From UBA5195 sp034432755 (GTDB lineage: Bacteria > Chloroflexota > Anaerolineae > Anaerolineales > Villigracilaceae): a stretch of DNA of 64,000 bases. The translations under genes and the position numbers were made by a program. Below are positions 34,283 to 42,343 of the stretch, in pieces. Positions within the stretch are counted from its first letter, which is position 1; each line of letters begins with the position of its first letter. The notes beneath the pieces are model-generated. The model did not search any database, was not told the origin of the DNA, and was given only the letters and a program-made list of their open reading frames with translations. Where the stretch lies: positions 34,131-98,130 of the forward strand of contig DAOUBQ010000094.1 of the NCBI GenBank assembly GCA_034432755.1, read 5' to 3'.

Positions 34283-35320
34283 TCAGGCCAGTCCTTTGAT
34301 TAGAAACGGCCCAAGCGGGCGGACGATGAAGGCGGGCAGGCGTTTCCAGAGGGCTATGGCAAGTTGAAATTGAGGGTTTTTCTGGTTCAGGGCGGGCAGT
34401 TCCGCGCCAGGACGCAGGGCGTACCAGTAGGCAAGCGGCTGTTTGCGCGGTTTCCATTTCATTTTGAACGTCTCGTTGCCCGAACCAATCAGGCTGCGGC
34501 CAATATCGTAGGTTTTGAATCCGCGCTGGGCGTAGCGCTCAATCACCTTCCAGTAGAGAAATTCACCAGCGTAATCGGAGCGGTAAGCGTGCAGGATGTT
34601 GGCGTGCAGGTTGGTGACGGTCTTGCCATGTTGGATGAACACACCCGCCCCAGCCAGTTTTCCGTTGGGGGCATATAAAACAGCAAATTCGAGGGTCTCG
34701 CCGAGCCAGTCAGCCATTGCCTTTAGGTACGTTTTGGCATGGTAGGGAGAACCCAACTCGTGCATGGAACGCGCCAGGGCTTCGTAGGCGTCGTTGAGCA
34801 GGTGGAGGCCGCCAAATTGGACGGTGAATCCTTTTTTGAGCGATTTGCGGATGTGGTTGCGGTGGTCGGAGGAGAAATTCGATAATAGAGATTCGATATC
34901 CGGGGATAAATCCATCAGGTAGGTGCAATAGACCGGGTGCTGAACCCAGCCGGGGGGCGGGGTGGGGTCAGCGGGGGCAAAGCGGAGGTTGACGTATTCG
35001 GTTTTGAGTTCGGCGGCCAGGACGCGGGCGGCGTCGAGCAGCAAATCGCGGGAGGGTTCGTCTGCAAAGGCGAATCCGCCATAAGAGCCGAAGGGTGAAG
35101 TCGTCAGGTAGTTACCGAAAATGGGGTGTTGGATATGCGCCAGGGCGAGCAGGCCCGTCACTTCACTTTCGATTTCGGTCTCGAAGCGGTATATCGGGAA
35201 CTTGTACACGCTGCGCACAAAGTTTGACCAGGAATCGAGCGCGGTGAAGGTGGCCGGGCCGGTGAGGGATTCGGGCCAGTTGGCGGGTTCATCGGGGGCG
35301 AGGCGGCGGAGGGTGGTCAT
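34283..35320 (-). CDS. FemAB/GNAT-like protein (peptidoglycan or polymer acyltransferase family)
   Basis: The 345-residue protein resembles FemAB-like and BioF2/CelD GNAT_6 proteins: an N-terminal half with NYLTTSPFGSYGGFAF and SSDHRNHIRKSLKKGF, and a C-terminal half with AGAGVFIQHGKTVTNLHANILHAYRSDYAGEFLYWKVIERYAQRGFKTYDIGRSLIGSGNETFKMKW. Such proteins add amino acids to peptidoglycan or act in exopolysaccharide/PEP-CTERM loci. The next gene encodes a polysaccharide deacetylase, which fits an envelope polymer role. Its start ATG is the end of the repeat array. Confidence 0.8.
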   Translation of the reverse strand: MTTLRRLAPDEPANWPESLTGPATFTALDSWSNFVRSVYKFPIYRFETEIESEVTGLLALAHIQHPIFGNYLTTSPFGSYGGFAFADEPSRDLLLDAARVLAAELKTEYVNLRFAPADPTPPPGWVQHPVYCTYLMDLSPDIESLLSNFSSDHRNHIRKSLKKGFTVQFGGLHLLNDAYEALARSMHELGSPYHAKTYLKAMADWLGETLEFAVLYAPNGKLAGAGVFIQHGKTVTNLHANILHAYRSDYAGEFLYWKVIERYAQRGFKTYDIGRSLIGSGNETFKMKWKPRKQPLAYWYALRPGAELPALNQKNPQFQLAIALWKRLPAFIVRPLGPFLIKGLA

Positions 35321-35379
35321 CAGTAATCAGTTATCAGTAATCAGTTATCAGTAATCAGTTATCAGTTATCAGTTATCAG
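35318..35379. repeat. AATCAGTTATCAGT array spanning two gene ends
   Basis: Five to six near-identical ATCAGT(T/A)A units fill the whole gap. On the minus strand the array contains the stop of the deacetylase gene (TGA at 35371-35369) and ends with ACTGATGAC, whose ATG starts the FemAB-like gene. Confidence 0.88.
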
Positions 35380-36226
35380 CGGTTTGGGTGAAATCTTGAA
35401 CGTAGTCGAGCAGGGGGGAGACGGGGAAATGCTGGAGCAGGGTTTTCAGGAATGCGGATTTGTTGAGGGTGAAGGGAAAGAGCAGTGGGTGCGAAGCCGC
35501 GTCGCGCCCCAACCGGCGCAGGAAATGCTCAGGGCGGACGAGTTCGTAAGGGTGCAGGATGATGACCGGGCTGAATCCGGCGCGAAGTTCCCGCTCTAAA
35601 ATTTTTAAGACCAGGCCTGGCATGAGGCCAATCATAAAACTGGAGCCATACGGCACTTCTCCGGCAGCCAGCAGTTTGGTGGAGAAGTGACGCGGGGCGG
35701 TCAGTTGGGCGGGGCGGTGAAAGAGCGAAAGGGTGCTGACGGGCAGTTCCCACAGGTCGTTTTTGCGATGCAGGCTGCCGCTGGGGGCGTAGATGGAGGA
35801 ACTGTAGAGAAACCCGGCGCGCTGGAGCAGGGGGTAGGCCGCTTCGCTGATGCCGACCATCGGAGCGCGGTAGCCGCGCACATCGTAGAGCGCGCGCCAG
35901 GCGGCGGAGGCTTCGAGGTCTCGTTGTAATTCACGCTCATCCACCAGCGGGCGGTGGTACTGGCAGTGCAGGCCAAGTTCATGCCCGGCGGCGACGATTT
36001 TTTGCGGGATTTCGGGATACCATTCGGCAATTTCGCCAACCAGGTAGAGGCTGGCGCGGGCGCTGCCAAGCATTTCGAGGATGGGGTCGAGCGCCTGACG
36101 GGTAAAGCCGCCGTCGAGGGCGCGGCGCTGTTCGGGGTCTCGCCAGGAATCGTAGCGACGGGTGAGGGCGAACCAGGGTTCGTAGTCAATGCTGAGGAGG
36201 ACGCGGGGGGAGGGCATGTCAGTCAT
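35369..36226 (-). CDS. Polysaccharide deacetylase-family protein
   Basis: The 285-residue protein is read from the ATG at 36226; the longer frame to 36331 has no supporting start. It opens with LLSIDYEPWFAL, a NodB-like Asp motif, followed by ELGLHCQYHRPL, GYRAPMVGIS and a C-terminal FSPVIILHPYEL, all typical of carbohydrate esterase family 4-like deacetylases in exopolysaccharide loci. It has no signal peptide. It precedes the FemAB-like gene, a pairing known from EPS/PEP-CTERM gene sets. Its last three codons and stop lie in repeat DNA. Confidence 0.83.
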   Translation of the reverse strand: MTDMPSPRVLLSIDYEPWFALTRRYDSWRDPEQRRALDGGFTRQALDPILEMLGSARASLYLVGEIAEWYPEIPQKIVAAGHELGLHCQYHRPLVDERELQRDLEASAAWRALYDVRGYRAPMVGISEAAYPLLQRAGFLYSSSIYAPSGSLHRKNDLWELPVSTLSLFHRPAQLTAPRHFSTKLLAAGEVPYGSSFMIGLMPGLVLKILERELRAGFSPVIILHPYELVRPEHFLRRLGRDAASHPLLFPFTLNKSAFLKTLLQHFPVSPLLDYVQDFTQTADN

Positions 36227-36348
36227 CAGTAAACATAGCAGTGCGTGAAAGCGGGCGGAAGTATAACGCAAAACAAGCGGCCTGCCTGAATTTGCCCGGC
36301 AGACAGCCTGTTCACTGGGGGAGTATCTCAATTTTTGTGTAAAAGTGG

Positions 36349-36366
36349 CGCGAGATTAATCTCGCG
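36349..36366. repeat. Perfect 18-bp palindrome CGCGAGATTAATCTCGCG
   Basis: An exact 9+9 palindrome followed by TTAC, in the gap downstream of the carbamate kinase gene. It matches the general form of the other GTAAC/GTAG-bounded palindromes in the window and could also form a weak transcript-end hairpin. Confidence 0.75.
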
Positions 36367-36429
36367 TTACGAATTTACACAACTTTGTGCATACTACTGT
36401 TCACTGATTACGGATAACGGATGACTGTC

Positions 36430-37398
36430 TCACTGTCCATCTGGCACAATCCAGGTGCCGGTTTCGCCTTTGAGAGCGCGGCCCAGGTTTTCGGGGTTGG
36501 TGATGAGGGCTTTGCCGCCCGGCATGGCTTCGAGATACCAGATGATGGCCTGAATTTTGGGGGCCATGCTGCCTTTGGCAAAGTGGGTGCCTTCAGCCAG
36601 GTAGGCTTTGGCTTCGGAGAGGGTCATTTTGTCCAGCCATTTCTGGTCGGGTTTGCCAAAGTGGATGGCAACCTTTTCGACGGCGGTGGAAATAACGAAC
36701 AACTCGGCCTTGATTTCGCGCGCCAGCAGAGAGGAGGCGTAGTCTTTGTCAATGACCGCTGCGGTGCCGCGATAATTGCCATCGCCGGGGTCAATGACCG
36801 GAATGCCGCCGCCACCCACGGTGACGGTGATGATGCCCTGACCGAGCAGGGTTTGGACTGTTTCGAGTTCAACAATTTCTTTGGGGAGCGGGGAGGCGAC
36901 CACGCGCCGCCAGCCGCGCCCGGCGTCTTCGACCACGCTCCAGCCTTGTTCCGCTGCACGGCGTTTGGCTTCGGCCTCGTCCATGAAACCGCCAATCGGC
37001 TTGGTGGGTTTGGCAAAGGCCGGGTCATTTTTATCCACCAACACCTGGGTGATGACGGTGACGACCTTCTTTTTGATGCCGCGTTGGTAAAGAATGTTTT
37101 GTAAATTCTGTTGCAGAGCATAACCGATTGCGCCCTGGCTATCTGCGCCGCACACATCGAGCGGGACTTCGTGCATACCGGCAGTTTTGGCGGCGATTTC
37201 GGAGCGGCGCAGGATGTAGCCCACTTGCGGGCCATTGCCGTGACCAATGGCAACATGCCAGCCTTGCTCAATCATATCGGCGATGTGCATACAGGTCTCT
37301 TTGGCGGCTTCGTATTGGCTCTCAACGGTGACGTTTTTATCGTCTTTGATGAGCGAGTTGCCGCCAATGGCGATGACGGCGAGTTTATTGGGGGTCAT
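36430..37398 (-). CDS. aguC: Carbamate kinase (agmatine pathway)
   Basis: The 322-residue protein has the carbamate kinase signature: VIAIGGNSLI, IGHGNGPQVGYI, DVCGADSQGAIGY, VVTVITQVLVD, VTVGGGGIPVI and FAKGSMAPKIQA. It makes ATP and carbamate (then NH3 and CO2) from carbamoyl phosphate and ADP. It is the last gene of the putative agmatine operon, 165 bases after aguA; the gap contains an AATTTGT/ACAAATT palindrome at 37429-37445. It could serve an arginine deiminase pathway instead, but no ADI gene is present and agmatine deiminase is. Confidence 0.93.
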   Translation of the reverse strand: MTPNKLAVIAIGGNSLIKDDKNVTVESQYEAAKETCMHIADMIEQGWHVAIGHGNGPQVGYILRRSEIAAKTAGMHEVPLDVCGADSQGAIGYALQQNLQNILYQRGIKKKVVTVITQVLVDKNDPAFAKPTKPIGGFMDEAEAKRRAAEQGWSVVEDAGRGWRRVVASPLPKEIVELETVQTLLGQGIITVTVGGGGIPVIDPGDGNYRGTAAVIDKDYASSLLAREIKAELFVISTAVEKVAIHFGKPDQKWLDKMTLSEAKAYLAEGTHFAKGSMAPKIQAIIWYLEAMPGGKALITNPENLGRALKGETGTWIVPDGQ

Positions 37399-37563
37399 GG
37401 GTTCTCCTGAAAGAATTTTTGGAAGTGAAATTTGTCAGACAAATTGTATCTTGGATGTGGAAACAAGTAAATAGGGAAAAGGGAAAGGCAGGCGCTTCGC
37501 CAACTCATGCGCGTTTGCCATGACTTGCAATTTACATGTTTACCTGCCTATGTGTTTACCCGT

Positions 37564-38667
37564 CTACGATTTTACTGCCCCCGACTGTTGCTGCGTGATG
37601 CAATGAATATTCCCCCCGCCCAGGAGAATCTCGCGCGCGGGGACGCCGACCACTGTTCGGTCAGGGAGCAAACGTTGGAGGGTGGTCAACGCTGCGGCGT
37701 CGTGCGGGTCGTTGAAGGTGGGGACCACCGCGCCGCCGTTGCAGAAGTAGAAGTTGATGTAGGAGGCCGCCAGGCGGTCTCCGGCTTCGCGCGGCAATGT
37801 GCCTTCGACGGCATCCACGCCTTCGGCTTCCTCGGCGGTGATGAAAATCGGGTCGGGCTGATGAATCTTGTGGACGGTCAGTTTGCGCCCTTTGGCGTCG
37901 GTCTGGCTCATCAGGAAGTCATACGCTTCGGCGGAGCGCTCGTACTGCGGGTCGGAGCGGTCATCCGTCCAGGTGAGGGCCACTTCGCCGGGGCGCAGGA
38001 AGCAGGCCAGGTTGTCCACGTGGCCGGTCGTCTCGTCATTGTACACGCCGCGCGGAATCCAGAGGACTTTTTCGACGTTCAGGTACTCTTTCAGGTAGGC
38101 TTCAATTTGTTCTTGCGATAAATCGGGGTTGCGGCCGGGGCTGAGCAGGCACTCGGCGGTGGTGAGGCAGGTCCCTTCGCCATCCACGTGAATCGAACCG
38201 CCCTCCAGCACCAGCTGGGCGCGGTAGCGGTCAAGGCGCTCGATTTCCAGCACCTTTTGCGGCACGGCGTCGTCCAAATCCCAGGGGAAGTAGAGGCCGT
38301 TGTAGAGACCGCCCCAGGCGTTGAATTGCCAGTCAATGCCGCGCACCTGCCCCTTGCCATTGATGACAAACGTCGGGCCGCAGTCGCGCATCCAGGAATC
38401 GTTGTTGGAGATTTCGACCACGCGGATTTCGGGCGGGAGCATTTGGCGGGCGTTGGCATACTGGCTGTGGTTGACGCCCATCGTCACCGGCTCAAATTGG
38501 GCAATGGCGCGGGCAACCGCAACAAAGGCTTTCTGCGCCGGTTTGGCACCCAGCCGCCAGTTATCGGGGCGCTGCGGCCAGAGCATCCAGGTTCCGGCGT
38601 GCGGGGAGAATTCGGCGGGCATAAAGAAGCCATCGGCGCGGGGGGTAGAGGAGAGGGTTTTAGACAT
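37564..38667 (-). CDS. aguA: Agmatine deiminase
   Basis: The 367-residue protein carries the PPAD family hallmarks: MPAEFSPHAGTWMLWPQRPDNW, ISNNDSWMRDCGPTFVI, LEGGSIHVDGEGTCLTT, DETTGHVDNLACFL and the catalytic GGGNIHCITQQ with Cys356. It hydrolyses agmatine to N-carbamoylputrescine and ammonia. The next enzyme, putrescine carbamoyltransferase, is encoded two genes upstream in the same operon, with an antiporter between. The assignment as agmatine rather than peptidyl-arginine deiminase rests on the WPxRPDNW and GHVDN motifs and the operon. Confidence 0.94.
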   Translation of the reverse strand: MSKTLSSTPRADGFFMPAEFSPHAGTWMLWPQRPDNWRLGAKPAQKAFVAVARAIAQFEPVTMGVNHSQYANARQMLPPEIRVVEISNNDSWMRDCGPTFVINGKGQVRGIDWQFNAWGGLYNGLYFPWDLDDAVPQKVLEIERLDRYRAQLVLEGGSIHVDGEGTCLTTAECLLSPGRNPDLSQEQIEAYLKEYLNVEKVLWIPRGVYNDETTGHVDNLACFLRPGEVALTWTDDRSDPQYERSAEAYDFLMSQTDAKGRKLTVHKIHQPDPIFITAEEAEGVDAVEGTLPREAGDRLAASYINFYFCNGGAVVPTFNDPHDAAALTTLQRLLPDRTVVGVPAREILLGGGNIHCITQQQSGAVKS

Positions 38668-38690
38668 GTTTCCTCCGAGGGAGAGCGGAA

Positions 38691-40067
38691 TTAATTTCGC
38701 CCTACTTTAAGCAGAATTTCACCGGCAATCATCGTGACAGCTACGCCCGCCAGCACCGGCAGGGCATAAGCCCAATCTACCGGCTGACCAGGGACCCAAA
38801 CGAAGAAGACTATCGCCTGAAGGATGAACAGTTCGCAGACCACAGCAATCAGCGCGGCCAGCGGCATCCCGCCCGGAATCTGGAAGGGGCGTTTGGCTTC
38901 GACATCAACGCGGCGCAGTTTCAGGAAGGCCGGGAAGAGCGCCAGATAGGGCAGCAGGAAGATGATGGACGAGAAGGCGAACAGCGTCCAGAACAGTTCC
39001 TCGTTGGAACCGGCCATGAATCCGTACACCACCAGGACGAGGGTGGAGATTGCGCCGGTCATCAGATAGGCACCGACCGGGGTTTTGTTGACCGGGTGCA
39101 GTTTGCCAAAGATGGCGGGCAATTCGCCCTCGCTGGCGGCTTCGGCAGCAGTGCGGTTGGCGCCCATCGTCCAGGTGACCATGTTCGCCAGGAAGGTGTA
39201 TAAAGCGCCGATGCCCAGGATGGTGACAGCCGCTGCGCCCAGCCCCGAATCGCCCAGGATGGCGGTCAGCGTGTCGAGAACGCCAGAGACCAGTCCCAAT
39301 TGGTCGAGCGGGAGAGCCAGCAAAATGCCAACGGTGGCGAGAATGTAGAAAAAGGCAATCAAAGCCCCAGCGGTGAGAATCGCCGAGAGAATGTCCTTGC
39401 CGGGGTTTTCCATCTCCTCCGCCGCGCCGGACATCAGTTCAAAGCCCATAAAGTTGTAGACAATCACCGGCAGGAAGGCCAGACCGGCATCCCAACTGGG
39501 CAGGATGGCCGTGAACGACAGGTCATTGGCCACGCCGTTGCGCAAGGCGTAAACGATGCCGCCAACTCCCAGCACCAGCATAATGGCCGCCTTGATGAAC
39601 GCGCCGATGTTCGGCACCCACTTGCCGGCTTCGAGGGTGATGGTGCCAATCCAGACCGTAAGCCAGGTCATCAGGATGCCAATCCCAATCTGGAGCCAGA
39701 GCGACATTTCGGGGAAGAACATCTGCGCGAACATGCCGGCGAACAGGATGTAGACGGAGGGCATCCACAGCGCCACATTGATCCAGTAGTACCAGGTGGA
39801 GCGCGCGGCCCATTTTTCGCCAAAGGCGCGCTTAATCCAGACGTACAGGCCGCCCTGTTCGGTGTAAGTGGTGCCGAGTTCGGCAGTCACCAGGCCGTAG
39901 GGGATGAAGAACAGGACCAGCGTGAGAATCCACCAGGAGATGGTGGATGGGCCAATCGCAGCAGAAGCCGCCAGCGTGTCTATCACAATAATGGCGCAGA
40001 CGGTGAAGAGGGTCATATCGAGGGTTTTCAGGACTTTCTTGAAACCCTTCTGAGAGGAGGTTGTCAT
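38691..40067 (-). CDS. aguD: APC-family transporter, probable agmatine/putrescine antiporter
   Basis: The 458-residue protein has about 12 membrane helices and the APC superfamily start (LDMTLFTVCAIIVIDTLAASAAIGPSTISWWIL) with GGLYVWIKRAFGEKWA and YNFMGFELMSGAAEEMENPGKDI. Its place between the carbamoyltransferase and agmatine deiminase genes equals that of AguD in lactic-acid bacteria, which swaps agmatine for putrescine. It could import other amino acids. The last codons KVGRN-stop are formed by a GTAGGGCGAAATTAA palindrome-like element. Confidence 0.85.
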   Translation of the reverse strand: MTTSSQKGFKKVLKTLDMTLFTVCAIIVIDTLAASAAIGPSTISWWILTLVLFFIPYGLVTAELGTTYTEQGGLYVWIKRAFGEKWAARSTWYYWINVALWMPSVYILFAGMFAQMFFPEMSLWLQIGIGILMTWLTVWIGTITLEAGKWVPNIGAFIKAAIMLVLGVGGIVYALRNGVANDLSFTAILPSWDAGLAFLPVIVYNFMGFELMSGAAEEMENPGKDILSAILTAGALIAFFYILATVGILLALPLDQLGLVSGVLDTLTAILGDSGLGAAAVTILGIGALYTFLANMVTWTMGANRTAAEAASEGELPAIFGKLHPVNKTPVGAYLMTGAISTLVLVVYGFMAGSNEELFWTLFAFSSIIFLLPYLALFPAFLKLRRVDVEAKRPFQIPGGMPLAALIAVVCELFILQAIVFFVWVPGQPVDWAYALPVLAGVAVTMIAGEILLKVGRN

Positions 40068-40079
40068 AAGAGTCTCCTT

Positions 40080-40110
40080 AAGTAGGACAAGATAATATCT
40101 TGTCCTACTT
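40080..40110. repeat. 31-bp REP-like palindrome overlapping the aguB stop
   Basis: Arms of 15 bases (40080-40094 and 40096-40110, AAGTAGGACAAGATA form) flank one base. On the minus strand its leading AAGTAG contains the TAG stop of the carbamoyltransferase. The RNA hairpin would lie between aguB and aguD. Confidence 0.85.
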
Positions 40111-41115
40111 TTGATTCAAAAAGGATTCGATGCGGCCTTTGTGGTAGGCCTTGAGTTCTTCGGAAGGCCGCTTCAGGCGCGGGTAAAGGAAATAGACCAG
40201 CAGGCCTTTTTCGGTGTGCAGGCGGTTTTCGGACTGGTCGAAGATAATCGAGCGGGGATGGTCCATCACCTCGTCGGTGGCTTCCACGCCGCGCGAGGCG
40301 GGCAGGCAGTGCATGAATTTGCAGTGCGCCGGGGCTTTGTTGAACAGGTCGAGATTGACCTGGTACTTGGGCATGAAGGCAGCGCGGCGTTCGGGAATCT
40401 GGTCTTCCTGGCCCACCCACCACCACAGGTCGGTGTAGATGAAATCGGCATTTTCGACGGCGGCGACGGGGTCATCAGTCACGGTGATGCTGCCGCCCGA
40501 TTCGGCGCAGTTGGCCTGCGCCCACGCAACCCATTCGGCGGGAGCCTGGTACTTTTGGGGCGCGGCGTGGGTGAAGTTCATGCCTAATTTAGTGCAAATC
40601 AGCATCAGCGAGGAGAGGACGTTGGTGGCATCGCCGATGAAGGTGACGTGCAGGTCTTCCAGCCGCTTGCCGGCGGGCATGTGTTCTATCATCGTCAGCG
40701 CATCGCAAACCACCTGGGTGGGATGGTTGTAATCGGTCAGGCCGTTCAGCACCGGCACGTCGGCGTGCTTCGCCAGTTCGGTGACGGTCTCATGCTTAAG
40801 GGCGCGGCAGAAGATGGCATCGCACATGCGCGAGAGGACTTTGGCGGTGTCGTACATCGATTCGCGCACGCCGAGATGAATTTCGCCCGGTTTCAGGTAG
40901 AGGGCGTGGCCGCCGAGTTCGGTCATGGCGACTTCAAACGAGACGCGCGTGCGGGTGGAGGGTTCCTCGAAAATCATCGCCAGCGAAGCGCCTTCGAGCA
41001 GTTTGGGCGTACAGCCCTGCTTGTCGGCGGCCTTGATGATGCGCGTCAGTTCAATCATGTCGAGCAGTTCTTGTTTGGTGAAATCTTGCGTGTCAACGAA
41101 ATGGCGGAGGGTCAT
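40105..41115 (-). CDS. aguB: Putrescine carbamoyltransferase (OTC-like)
   Basis: The 336-residue protein has the carbamoyl-phosphate motif STRTR (residues 53-57), the NGLTDYNHPTQ motif and FMHCLPASRG. The ornithine-specific SMG loop of OTC is replaced by WWWVGQEDQIPERR, and TDEVMDHPRSIIFDQSENRLHTEKGLLVYFL and a long C-terminal helix match PTC proteins of AgDI operons. It converts carbamoylputrescine and phosphate to putrescine and carbamoyl phosphate. It is first in the operon aguB-aguD-aguA-aguC. OTC activity cannot be fully excluded. Confidence 0.85.
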   Translation of the reverse strand: MTLRHFVDTQDFTKQELLDMIELTRIIKAADKQGCTPKLLEGASLAMIFEEPSTRTRVSFEVAMTELGGHALYLKPGEIHLGVRESMYDTAKVLSRMCDAIFCRALKHETVTELAKHADVPVLNGLTDYNHPTQVVCDALTMIEHMPAGKRLEDLHVTFIGDATNVLSSLMLICTKLGMNFTHAAPQKYQAPAEWVAWAQANCAESGGSITVTDDPVAAVENADFIYTDLWWWVGQEDQIPERRAAFMPKYQVNLDLFNKAPAHCKFMHCLPASRGVEATDEVMDHPRSIIFDQSENRLHTEKGLLVYFLYPRLKRPSEELKAYHKGRIESFLNQK

Positions 41116-41416
41116 GGGTTTTTCCTTTCGGGGTGAGTGAGTTTTTATTCCGTTTCGGAATTATTAAATTCCGATTATGTAATTATCATATAAGTTTTCA
41201 GACGGAAGGGGTAGTGATAAATGTCATGAGTTTGAAAACAAAAACCGCATTACGGGTTATAGAGGATGCTCGAACAGGCGCAATGCGGATGGGGCCACCA
41301 GTAAGGCGCGTCACCGGTGCAGCCTATCGCCCACAACGCCCGCTGGGATGCGCACTCACAATGATTATGGCCTGGTTTTTGTGATACACTGGCACAAAAC
41401 GCCGCCGGAGGAGAGC
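41116..41416. other. Gene-free 301-bp region upstream of the agmatine operon
   Basis: It must hold the divergent promoters for aguB (minus) and the hydrolase gene (plus). A CGGAATT/AATTCCG inverted repeat (41156-41173) lies 41 bases before aguB and is a candidate operator; A/T-rich minus-strand text beyond it (TTATATGATAAT) may contain the -10 box. The segment 41245-41365 is GC-rich, has CCGCATT...AATGCGG arms, and might be a structured RNA. AAAGGA on the minus strand is the aguB ribosome site. Confidence 0.45.
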
Positions 41417-42247
41417 ATGGAAACCGCTTATACCGTCAATGGGCATCGCATCATCGCCAATGTCGAGGGAGACCCCAAGCACCCACCTTTGTTCTTAATT
41501 CATGGCTGGATGTCGCACCGGGGCGTCTGGCGGCAAACCATCCCAGCGCTGGAAGGGAAATATTACTGCGTGGCGCTCGACCTGTTGGGATTCGGCGGCA
41601 GCGAAAAGCCCGACGATGGCGATTACAGCATCCAAATGCAAGGACGGCGCATCGTGGCAATTGCAGATGCGCTGGGATTCCGGAAATTCTCTCTGGTCGG
41701 TCATTCGATGGGCGGGCAAATTGCGATGTGCATTGCCTCAATGCTCGCGCCAGAACGGGTGGAAAAACTGGTGAGCGTGGCAGGCATAGTGACCGGGCAA
41801 CTCTCTGAATCGGTGGAAAAAAACATCTACCCGCTGGTGAAGTTCGGATACAAACGCCCCTGGGTTTACCGCCTGAGCCGCACCATGATGAACAACCGGC
41901 TATACGTCAACCGGGTCTTCCGCCCCTGGTTTTACGACATCAAAAAGATGCCGCTGCGCGATTTCAGCCTCGATCGCAGTTTGGCGCTCAACCCGGCCTG
42001 CCACGTCTCCACCTACCAGGCCGGCCAGGCCATTCACAACCTCGACATCAGCAAACACCTGCGCAACGTGAAAGCGCCCACGCTGCTGATTCACGGCGAA
42101 AATGACCTGACCGTGCCGGTTGAACAAGCCTACATCGCCCAGACCGCCTTGCCCAACAATAACCTGGCAATTCTCAAAAAGTGCGGCCATTTCCCGATGT
42201 ATGAAAAAACGGGGCAATATCTGCGGGCGCTGGCGATGGCGCTCTAA
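41417..42247 (+). CDS. Alpha/beta-fold hydrolase
   Basis: The 276-residue protein starts at the ATG at 41417, with GGAGGAG at 41407-41413. Motifs are LFLIHGWMSHRGVW, LDLLGFGGSEKP, nucleophile elbow VGHSMGG, TLLIHGENDLTVPVEQA and KKCGHFPMYEK, giving a complete Ser-Asp-His triad. Such enzymes range from esterases to haloalkane- or C-C hydrolases. It stands alone between the agmatine operon and a leaderless gene. Confidence 0.88.
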   Translation: METAYTVNGHRIIANVEGDPKHPPLFLIHGWMSHRGVWRQTIPALEGKYYCVALDLLGFGGSEKPDDGDYSIQMQGRRIVAIADALGFRKFSLVGHSMGGQIAMCIASMLAPERVEKLVSVAGIVTGQLSESVEKNIYPLVKFGYKRPWVYRLSRTMMNNRLYVNRVFRPWFYDIKKMPLRDFSLDRSLALNPACHVSTYQAGQAIHNLDISKHLRNVKAPTLLIHGENDLTVPVEQAYIAQTALPNNNLAILKKCGHFPMYEKTGQYLRALAMAL

Positions 42248-42328
42248 ATGGCGCGCAGAGAGGTTTGCAACATTCAAAGCGCCATCGAAAGAAAACGCCA
42301 AAATCAGATAACGTTTGGTGATGCCCTA

Positions 42329-42337
42329 TGCTATAAT
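42329..42337 (+). promoter_or_regulatory. Extended -10 promoter of a leaderless mRNA
   Basis: TGCTATAAT (42329-42337) is an extended -10 box; six bases follow before the ATG at 42344 and no ribosome site exists. Confidence 0.7.
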
Positions 42338-42343
42338 CATTTT

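Noticed and set aside
34115..35379. CRISPR-like repeat arrays
   Set aside because: Units are about 6-13 bases, degenerate and without spacers; they are simple-sequence arrays.
40105..41115. Ornithine carbamoyltransferase
   Set aside because: The SMG ornithine loop is replaced and the operon is agmatine-specific; kept as an alternative only.
41245..41365. Known riboswitch (FMN, cobalamin, guanidine) or SRP RNA
   Set aside because: Compared by eye with the conserved cores I know and none matched; left as an unexplained segment.
41133..41384. 83-codon open frame between the agmatine operon and the hydrolase
   Set aside because: No ribosome site, no recognisable domain, unusual composition, and it covers the divergent promoter region and the inverted repeat.
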